Positions 58,584 through 64,000 of a stretch of 64,000 nucleotides of DNA are shown here, one piece after another. A model generated the notes under the pieces. The model saw only the letters and a list, made by a program, of their open reading frames with translations, was not told the DNA's origin and ran no database searches. This stretch comes from an uncultured Selenomonadales bacterium (GTDB lineage: Bacteria > Bacillota > Negativicutes > Acidaminococcales > Acidaminococcaceae). Numbering within the stretch: position 1 is the first letter of the stretch; each line of letters opens with the position of its first letter. The position numbers and the translations under genes are program-made. Where the stretch lies: assembly GCA_900315345.1 (NCBI GenBank), contig OMYP01000012.1, forward strand, positions 1 through 64,000, in the 5' to 3' direction.

Positions 58584-59936
58584 TTAACCTAAAACTTCAT
58601 CCATAGCAATTTTTGCAAGGCGTACAGCTTTTTCTAAATCCTTTTCTTCAATGTTAAGAGGTGGATTAAAATAAATAACATTACCAAGTGGGCGTAGCAA
58701 CAGTCCGTGGGGCAGTGCTTTCTTATAGATTTCGTAGCCTATGCGTAGTTTGCCGTCAAAACCAGTTTTTGTTTGTTTATCTGTAACAAGTTCTAATGCA
58801 TTGATTAAATTTATATGGCGGATTTCACCGATGTTTTTATGATTGCCAAAAGCTTCGTTGAGCAGATTGTTGAAATATTCAGCTTTGGGTTGACATTTTT
58901 CTAAAATTTTATCTTCTTCAAGGATTTTCAGTACAGCTAAAGCAGTGGAACAGCCTAATGGATTGCCAGCATAGGTATGGCTATGCATAAATTGTTTGCC
59001 TTCGTTGTAATCTGCATAGAATGCATCATAGATTTTATCAGTAGTACAAACAATGGACATAGGCATATAACCACCGGTAAGTGCTTTACTAATGCACATG
59101 ATATCAGGTGTAATATCAGCATGGTCACAAGCAAACATTTTGCCTGTACGGCCAAACCCTGTTGCGATTTCATCCGCAATCAAAAGAACACCATATTCGT
59201 TGCAGAGCTGACGTAATTTCTTTAAGTAAAGAGGGGGATATATGCGCATACCAGCACAGCCTTGAACAATTGGTTCAACGATAATTGCTACGGTTTCCTT
59301 GGCATAATTTGCAAAGGCTTCTTCTGCGTATTTAAAACATTCACATTCGCAACATTCTCTGTTTTTATTAAACGGACAACGATAGCAGTCAGGTGCTTCA
59401 ACGTGGATGTTGTTCATCATCATTGGCTTATAAATCTGTGCAAACAAGTCCATGCTACCAACAGAAAGGGCGCCAATAGTTTCTCCATGATAGCCTTCTG
59501 ATAAGCACATGAAACGAGTTTTTTCAGAATGTCCTGTTTGATGTTGATATTGGAATGCTAATTTTAAAGCTATTTCTACTGCAGCAGAGCCATTATCTGC
59601 AAAATTTAACTTGTTAAGTCCTTTGGGAAGAATATTTACAAGTTTATCAGCTAAATCGATTGCTGTTTCGTGAGAGAAGTTAACGAAAATTACGTGTTCT
59701 AATTTGTCCAGTTGGGCTTTTACAGCAGCATTGATTTTGGGGTTACAGTGTCCTAAAAGATTGCACCACCAGCTGGAAATAATGTCTAAATAGCTATTGC
59801 CGTTAACATCGTATAAGTAAGCACCTTCACCATGATCAATAACGATGGAAGGAAGTGTTTCGTAATCTTTCATTTGACAGCAGGGGTGCCAAATGTGAGC
59901 AAAATCTCTTTGTGCTAATTCATTCATTCTATCCAT
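58584..59936 (-). CDS. bioA: Adenosylmethionine-8-amino-7-oxononanoate aminotransferase
   Basis: The protein is 450 residues, a class III PLP aminotransferase. Features are HIWHPCCQMKDYE and SWWCNLLGH near the N-terminus (BioA substrate residues), SEGYHGETIGALSVG, DEIATGFGRTGK and PLP lysine K284 in ISKALTGGYMP. It converts 8-amino-7-oxononanoate to 7,8-diaminononanoate. A cysteine-rich insertion (CYRCPFNKNRECCECECF, about 180-198) is unusual and might bind metal. Intact and full length. Confidence 0.94.
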   Translation of the reverse strand: MDRMNELAQRDFAHIWHPCCQMKDYETLPSIVIDHGEGAYLYDVNGNSYLDIISSWWCNLLGHCNPKINAAVKAQLDKLEHVIFVNFSHETAIDLADKLVNILPKGLNKLNFADNGSAAVEIALKLAFQYQHQTGHSEKTRFMCLSEGYHGETIGALSVGSMDLFAQIYKPMMMNNIHVEAPDCYRCPFNKNRECCECECFKYAEEAFANYAKETVAIIVEPIVQGCAGMRIYPPLYLKKLRQLCNEYGVLLIADEIATGFGRTGKMFACDHADITPDIMCISKALTGGYMPMSIVCTTDKIYDAFYADYNEGKQFMHSHTYAGNPLGCSTALAVLKILEEDKILEKCQPKAEYFNNLLNEAFGNHKNIGEIRHINLINALELVTDKQTKTGFDGKLRIGYEIYKKALPHGLLLRPLGNVIYFNPPLNIEEKDLEKAVRLAKIAMDEVLG

Positions 59937-59957
59937 TTTAATTCTCCTCTTAAAACA

Positions 59958-60638
59958 TTATTTATATAAGCTTGTTAGCAGGTCGACGTCGATTTCAAGA
60001 TTATCTGCATTGGGTGGAACGCAGGCTAAGATGGGCACTCCACCAATTGCTTCTATCATTTTTTTGTTATCAACTTGCATAAAGTCATTGTCATCATAAT
60101 TGTTTAATATTATGCCTCGTACTGGAATGTCATGTTCTTTTAGATAAAAAATAGTTAAGATACATGCGTTTATTGATCCCAGTGCGGCAGTAGAAATTAC
60201 AAGAGTACCTAAATTAAGTTCTTTTATGATGTCTTCTAGCAATATATGTTGTTCGTCCCAACGGATTGGACAAATAATACCACCACTACCTTCCATAGTT
60301 ACGTATTCATATTTTTCTAGACTTTTGGCATAATCCTCGGAAATTTTAGCTAGTTCCACAGGATTGCCTTCGCGAAGAGCTGCTAAGTGGGGCGATACAG
60401 CTTCTTCGTAGATGTAGGAAACTAGTTCTTGAGGTTTTACATCTAAACCAGCCATTCGTCTTACAAAGTCTGCATCTCCTGGTAGCAGGCCTTCTGGAGT
60501 AATTTCCGCACCGCTGAGTGCTGCCTTATAATAGCCTGCATTTAGTCCAGCTTCACGCAATTTCTTTACGAGTAAACCAGTTACGTAGGTCTTACCTACA
60601 TCTGTTCCTGTTGCAGTAATAAATATTCCTTTTCCCAT
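59958..60638 (-). CDS. bioD: Dethiobiotin synthetase
   Basis: The 226-residue protein has N-terminal P-loop FITATGTDVGKTYVTG (8-17 region), the DAPA-binding YYKAALSG and ISPHLAA-type segment (AVSPHLAAL), and the MEGSGGIICPIR loop. It closes the ureido ring of dethiobiotin. First gene of the operon, immediately downstream of a strong promoter and BirA-like operator. bioB is not in the window, so it must be elsewhere. Confidence 0.94.
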   Translation of the reverse strand: MGKGIFITATGTDVGKTYVTGLLVKKLREAGLNAGYYKAALSGAEITPEGLLPGDADFVRRMAGLDVKPQELVSYIYEEAVSPHLAALREGNPVELAKISEDYAKSLEKYEYVTMEGSGGIICPIRWDEQHILLEDIIKELNLGTLVISTAALGSINACILTIFYLKEHDIPVRGIILNNYDDNDFMQVDNKKMIEAIGGVPILACVPPNADNLEIDVDLLTSLYK

Positions 60639-60665
60639 AATTTTACGTTTACCGCCTTTCGTTAA

Positions 60666-60736
60666 TTGGTTAACTTAGACTCATTATAAAGCTAACCAAA
60701 TTCATTGTCAACCTAGTAAACAAGTAGGGTTAACGA
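60666..60736. promoter_or_regulatory. BirA-like operators over the bio promoter
   Basis: TTGTCAACC-N14-GGTTAACGA (60705-60736) fits the Firmicute BirA site (TTGTTAACC, spacer, GGTTAACAA) with a few mismatches and overlaps the -35 box. A second dyad, TTGGTTAAC-N16-GCTAACCAA (60666-60699), is centred on the -10 box. The pair suggests tight repression by biotin-bound BirA. Confidence 0.65.
60683..60711 (-). promoter_or_regulatory. Promoter of the biotin operon
   Basis: On the minus strand TTGACA (60711-60706) and TATAAT (60688-60683) are separated by 17 bp, a consensus sigma-A promoter about 45 bp ahead of bioD. Confidence 0.85.
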
Positions 60737-60755
60737 TAAAATCTGCATAAAAAAG

Positions 60756-60794
60756 AAGGGGCCGTGAAAAAACGTTAAGTTTTTTCACGGCTCC
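60756..60794. repeat. Palindromic element bracketing the biotin operon (right copy)
   Basis: The inverted partner of the element at 56074. GGGGCCGTGAAAAAAC and GTTTTTTCACGGCTCC form a hairpin. The two copies enclose bioD-bioA-membrane gene-bioWF and its control region. Confidence 0.85.
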
Positions 60795-60806
60795 AAAGGC
60801 TGTCAA

Positions 60807-60893
60807 TTATTTCTTGGCTTTTTTAGCTTTGGTCTTTTTGGGTTTAGGGATTTCAATCTTGGCAGCTTCAGCTTTAACAGCAGAGCTTACTTT
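60807..60893 (-). pseudogene. Lysine-rich protein tail, gene debris
   Basis: A minus-strand frame reads VSSAVKAEAAKIEIPKPKK, then TKAKKAKK and a stop at 60807. It has no usable start. It resembles the basic tail of a nucleic-acid-binding protein and may be the end of a gene cut by the insertion of the bio cassette. Confidence 0.35.
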
Positions 60894-60913
60894 TAAAATC
60901 CTCCGTTAAATTA

Positions 60914-61220
60914 TATTTTTATAGAGCAGTTCAAGCTCTTCAACGTCTATGCAATGTGGAAATGCATTATTTTTCACGGATTCCAGGCATATGTCAAAAT
61001 CAAGCCATTTTACGCTGTCAATCTCTTCAGGTTGCAGGGTAAAATGGTTTTCTTCTTTATCACATGCGCCGTAAAACCCATGGTTTTAACCATGGGATCG
61101 GATTCATCAGCCAAAAACTCATGGAATTCAACTCCATGTTTAGTCTGTTTCTCAAGCAGCTTTTTTACGGTGTCTAACATGCCTATTGGCACAAGCACAA
61201 CCAGTATCTGTTTGACTGGT
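60914..61220 (-). pseudogene. Frameshifted NUDIX-like remnant
   Basis: One frame gives PVKQILVVLVPIGMLDTVKK...MGFTAHVIK, and the next frame continues with EENHFTLQPEEIDSVKWLDFDICLESV, a pattern common at the C-terminus of NUDIX hydrolases, to a stop at 60914. No NUDIX box is visible, so the fragment is both truncated and shifted. Confidence 0.4.
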
Positions 61221-61393
61221 GGCAAGATGATTTAAAGATCATTGTTCCGCCGCAAAAGAAAAAAGCCGAAGCACCTAAACAGCAGGAATTGACGGACAAT
61301 TCTGTTTCAAAGAAGAAGAAAGCTGAACAGCCCAAGCAGGAAGAGACGGTATTACAAAAAAGAAGAAGATACCGGCTACGGAGTGTTTACTAA
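61178..61393 (+). pseudogene. Orphan C-terminal coding fragment
   Basis: An open frame without a start reads AYWHKHNQYLFDWWQDDLKI, then IVPPQKKKAEAPKQQE and a second lysine/glutamine-rich stretch, ending at 61391-61393. The aromatic WHKHNQYLFDWW segment looks like genuine protein, but I do not recognise the family. Together with the two preceding remnants it shows that 60.8-61.4 kb is degraded coding DNA. 61394-61545 holds no further gene. Confidence 0.35.
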
Positions 61394-61545
61394 TAAACGG
61401 GAGAGATTTTCAGTGGGCGTGTGTCAGATACATGAAACACCTGCTCATATAAAAACGCTTATGACTTAATGTATATGCCGGCACGATTTATTAAAAAGCC
61501 GGTATAAAAAGATTTAAAATAATATTTCGTTGGAGGTAGATTAGT

Positions 61546-62493
61546 ATGGTTGTAAAGAAAAAAAACCCATTAAAAGACTTGCTTTTAGCCGCAACACAAA
61601 GTTCTCCTGAAGAGCAACAGAATAGAGAAGAACTGCAGAAATGCTTAGAAGAACGCGAAAAACGAGAACGTAATCGTATAAAGGAAGAAATTAGACTTCG
61701 AGAAGCAGAACGTCAAAGGCTTATTAAAGAAGGAAAAATAACAATAGTTGAATCTTTATTTACCACTCGTTTTATGTTCTTCGATAAGAGATTATATCTG
61801 CCAAAAGTAGAAGAGCTCTTAGCTTTTTTACAAGATAAACATAATGCCATTGAATTTTGGCAAGATCCGCATGTAAAAATGATATATAACGTATCTGACT
61901 ATTTCAGTTTCCTGCTTTCGATTTATTCAGACGAAACAGACGATGAAGAATATGAGTCATGGTTACGGTGGAATTTTTCTAATCCTTTTGCAAGCGGGCT
62001 TATAGAAAATTATGACCGTGTTGCAGATCACCGGCGGTTACGCAATTCCTCTGATGTAATCCATAAGTTTAATACATTAAAAAATTTGTTCAGAATGAAA
62101 TTTAATGAAGAGACTAAAGAGGGAAGGATAAATGGTAACATAATAACTACTGAAGTCATAAGTGGGAGCTTAAAAGAATTAGAAAGAAGCAAGTTTATTA
62201 TATCAATGTCATTAAACGACACTTTGACAGAGGAAAACACTTATAAACCCTTATCAGAACTTGAATACGATGATGTTTGTTTTATAAATCCATTCAATAA
62301 AAATGAAGTTTATTTTGTAAATCCGTTATATGTTATGGACAATAATTTTTTGAGATTAGATACTTATTATGCATGGAGAGACAGAATTCAAGCTGCTTGG
62401 GGTGAAGTAAGAGAAGCAGAACCAAAAATGTTTGAAATACTTGATGCACTGGTAACGTCCAGAAAAATTTATATAAAAGAAATGTATAAATAA
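61546..62493 (+). CDS. Unknown protein with N-terminal coiled coil
   Basis: The 315-residue protein starts at ATG 61546 (TTGGAGGTAG site). Residues 20-60 form a highly charged helix (EEQQNREELQKCLEEREKRERNRIKEEIRLREAERQRL, given here only to show its heptad-like charge pattern in outline), followed by a globular part rich in aromatic residues (FTTRFMFFDKRLYLPKVEEL, ESWLRWNFSNPF, YYAWRDRIQAAW). There is no signal peptide or membrane helix, and I recognise no family. It is AT-rich and lies between gene debris and a serine resolvase, which suggests mobile cargo. Confidence 0.65.
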   Translation: MVVKKKNPLKDLLLAATQSSPEEQQNREELQKCLEEREKRERNRIKEEIRLREAERQRLIKEGKITIVESLFTTRFMFFDKRLYLPKVEELLAFLQDKHNAIEFWQDPHVKMIYNVSDYFSFLLSIYSDETDDEEYESWLRWNFSNPFASGLIENYDRVADHRRLRNSSDVIHKFNTLKNLFRMKFNEETKEGRINGNIITTEVISGSLKELERSKFIISMSLNDTLTEENTYKPLSELEYDDVCFINPFNKNEVYFVNPLYVMDNNFLRLDTYYAWRDRIQAAWGEVREAEPKMFEILDALVTSRKIYIKEMYK

Positions 62494-62549
62494 AGGCCAT
62501 GATTTTATGGGAGGACTAACACTAAAAACCACCTTGTGTTGAAAGAGTA

Positions 62550-62581
62550 ATAACGGGAAACCTTAACTGGCTTCCCGTTAT
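62550..62581. terminator. Bidirectional terminator
   Basis: ATAACGGGAA/TTCCCGTTAT around a 12-base loop, with a T run. It lies between the unknown protein and the convergent resolvase. Confidence 0.85.
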
Positions 62582-62589
62582 TTTTGTAA

Positions 62590-63183
62590 TCATTCAGAAA
62601 ACTGTTCCCAGACCGCTTCTTCTTTTTTTTTGCGGCGATAACGTGCAAGTGTAGCTACACTTATGCCGGTCATTTCAGCTACTTTTTTGTAGGAATGCTT
62701 TTCTAACAATCCCAACGCAAGTTCAATTTTGGCAGGCGCAATTTGAGGTCTTCCCTCCTTATAGCCCTCTCGTGTCCGGGCAATCTCTTTTCCGGCTGCA
62801 GTTCTTTCCAGTATCATGCATCTTTCCAGTTCTGCTACAGCCAGCAGGGTGGTTATGAAGAAATTGCCCATGGCTGTGTTTTCTAATAGGCCGACGTTTA
62901 AAACATGGACGCGGATGCCTTTACTGAATAAGTATCGGATTGTAAAAACGCCTTCAGTGACATTGCGCGCAAACCGATCCAATTTTGTAACAACTAATGT
63001 GTCGCCTGGATGCAGCTGATTCATTATCAGGTTTTCAAATTTGGGCCGCGTTGTTGTTTTTCCGGAGAATTGTTCTTCAATGATCTCCTGGCACCCGTAT
63101 TTCTTCAATTCCTTTTTCTGATCTTGCAGTGAATTTCCTTTTAGCTGGGTCTTTGCGCTGACCCTGGCGTAACCGTAAATCAT
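62590..63183 (-). CDS. Serine recombinase (resolvase/invertase family)
   Basis: The protein is 197 residues from ATG 63183 (GAAAGGAGT site; an ATG at 63201 lacks one). The N-terminal catalytic domain has YGYARVSAKTQ (catalytic S9), LVVTKLDRFARNVTE with the active-site arginines, and the NTAMGNFFITTLLAVAELER helix. A C-terminal HTH (YKKVAEMTGISVATLARYRRKKK) binds DNA. It could act as a plasmid- or transposon-type resolvase, or as a DNA invertase. No inverted crossover sites were recognised beside it. Confidence 0.9.
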   Translation of the reverse strand: MIYGYARVSAKTQLKGNSLQDQKKELKKYGCQEIIEEQFSGKTTTRPKFENLIMNQLHPGDTLVVTKLDRFARNVTEGVFTIRYLFSKGIRVHVLNVGLLENTAMGNFFITTLLAVAELERCMILERTAAGKEIARTREGYKEGRPQIAPAKIELALGLLEKHSYKKVAEMTGISVATLARYRRKKKEEAVWEQFSE

Positions 63184-63427
63184 AGAAAAAACTCCTTTCA
63201 TTTTGATAATGAGTAATGAGAACGCCTAAGATAGCAAAAGACCGTCTTTCGACGGCCATTCTCAAAACTGTTAAGTTTTGACAGCTGATTTGGAAGTTAA
63301 ATTGGTGTTTTGATTACTTAAGCTTTTGGTGATATAATTAATAAAAGCGTTCCTATACGCGTCAGTTTGGGACGCCATTTTGTATTTTTTTAAAAGGCAT
63401 TAAAATTTATTCTAAGGAGGCCCCAAA

Positions 63428-63673
63428 ATGCCAATCAACAAAAACGAAATCACAAAAGAAATGATTGAAAAGGTGATGCAGTGCAAGACCGCCGACGAAC
63501 TGATCGCACTGGCTAAGACCGAAGGCTGTGAGATTACAAAAGAAGAAGCCGAAGCGTATCTGACAGAACTGGCAGACGTTGAACTGGACAGCATAGAGCT
63601 TAAGAACGTGGCCGGCGGCAAGGATGTCTGCTATACGAATGGCTGCGCGTTGCGAGACCACGATATACGATAA
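63428..63673 (+). CDS. Nif11-like leader peptide RiPP precursor (second copy)
   Basis: The product is 81 residues with a strong AAGGAGG site. The leader (MPINKNEITKEMIEKVM...VAGG, cleavage after G64) is closely similar to that of the gene at 6041. The core, KDVCYTNGCALRDHDIR, differs but keeps the C-Y pair and a second cysteine five residues on (C68, C73). Leader conservation with core variation is the usual RiPP pattern and suggests one shared modifying and export machinery elsewhere. A small hairpin (GCGTTCC/GGGACGC) lies in its 5' region at 63347-63374. Confidence 0.88.
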   Translation: MPINKNEITKEMIEKVMQCKTADELIALAKTEGCEITKEEAEAYLTELADVELDSIELKNVAGGKDVCYTNGCALRDHDIR

Positions 63674-63710
63674 ATTATCTGACTGCACTATTATAAATTG
63701 AAGTTTTTCT

Positions 63711-63748
63711 AACAGCCGTAGATTTTTCTGCGGCTGTTTTGCTATAAT
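63711..63748 (+). promoter_or_regulatory. Repeated terminator fused to extended -10 promoter (copy 3)
   Basis: The hairpin AACAGCCG...CGGCTGTT with a T run ends the Nif11 transcript and continues as TGCTATAAT (63740-63748), an extended -10 box 25 bp before the next start codon. It matches copy 1 at 5415 almost base for base. Confidence 0.65.
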
Positions 63749-63772
63749 TAAAAAAAACGGTGGAGGTGCTTT

Positions 63773-64000
63773 ATGGAAATCAAACAGATTCGCAATGCAA
63801 CGATTCGCGTTTTATATGCAGGCAAGACGTTTCTGATAGATCCCTGGCTTTTGGAAAAAGGACGGATGGGATGTTTTTTGGATATCCCGAATCATCCGTT
63901 TCATGTTCCGGATACAGCGAAAGAAGGGATACCGATGCCAATGTGCGCGCTGCCTGAACCGGTAGAGGAAATACTGAAAGGCGTAGACTATTATATTGTA
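63773..64000 (+). CDS. Metallo-beta-lactamase-fold hydrolase, 5' part
   Basis: ATG 63773, with GGAGG at 63762, opens a frame that stays open for 76 codons to the window edge. It begins MEIKQIRNATIRVLYAGKTF, then LIDPWLLEKGRMG and LPEPVEEILKGVDYYIV. The N-terminal strand pair followed by LIDPW is typical of UlaG-like MBL-fold hydrolases, with the HxHxDH zinc motif expected just beyond the end. The substrate is unknown. Confidence 0.75.
   Translation, partial: MEIKQIRNATIRVLYAGKTFLIDPWLLEKGRMGCFLDIPNHPFHVPDTAKEGIPMPMCALPEPVEEILKGVDYYIV

Noticed and set aside
60705..60736. BioR or BioQ operator
   Set aside because: Half-sites and spacing fit the Firmicute BirA site better, and no GntR- or TetR-type biotin regulator is adjacent.

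Overview
The window looks like chromosomal DNA from a diderm Firmicute, most likely a gut Negativicute (Acidaminococcus/Phascolarctobacterium-like). The inference rests on the gene set: Nif11-type leader peptides, a symporter with a small accessory protein, a BioW-BioF fusion, meso-diaminopimelate dehydrogenase, and a sigma factor/amidase/DUF1659/DUF2922/YvrJ module. No rRNA and no CRISPR array is present. There are two intact tRNA genes, Arg(UCU) and Gly(UCC). One perfect and one near-perfect ParB-binding (parS) 16-mer, at 41057 and 6855, suggest this stretch lies near the replication origin.

Layout. 1-5.4 kb: a nitrilase-family amidohydrolase, a sodium:solute symporter and a 30-residue accessory peptide, divergent from a LytS/LytTR-like two-component system. 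5.4-6.3 kb: a WapI-like immunity protein and a Nif11 RiPP-type precursor behind repeated terminator/extended -10 promoter elements. 6.3-12.1 kb: a phage-like module with a sigma factor, a replication-initiator-like protein whose gene contains 21 GTTAC-type pentamers, and a DnaC-like loader. It is divergent from an HTH protein, an amidase and DUF1659, DUF2922 and YvrJ small proteins. 13-27.8 kb: a defence island with a PLD/helicase/DUF3427 protein, divergent from an apparent operon encoding a DUF262-DUF1524 (GmrSD-like) protein, a PHP-ABC ATPase with a small partner, and a complete type I restriction system whose hsdS has TAEL repeats.

27.8-45.2 kb is mostly core or accessory metabolism: iron-sulfur proteins, a Ca-type P-ATPase behind an 11-bp tandem array, queC, a LarA-like racemase, YegP, an AbiE-type toxin-antitoxin pair, ddh, DUF6765, an EamA transporter with a duplicated 3' end, a TtcA-like enzyme, alr and secreted proteins, interspersed with 160-bp palindromic repeat elements. 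45.2-48.7 kb: a TauE-type permease, then a decayed 2.5-kb integrative element in tRNA-Arg. That element keeps its att repeats, its paired arm sites and an Rrf2/oxidoreductase cargo with shared operators. 49-52.3 kb: a thioesterase and lipid-linked sugar transferases. 52.5-55.9 kb: tRNA-Gly, an integrase remnant and several broken genes.

56-60.8 kb: an AT-rich biotin operon (bioD, bioA, a small membrane protein, bioWF) with a BirA-like operator at its promoter, bracketed by inverted copies of a 39-bp palindrome. 60.8-64 kb: gene debris, an unknown coiled-coil protein, a serine resolvase, a second Nif11 precursor and the start of a metallo-beta-lactamase-fold protein cut by the window edge.
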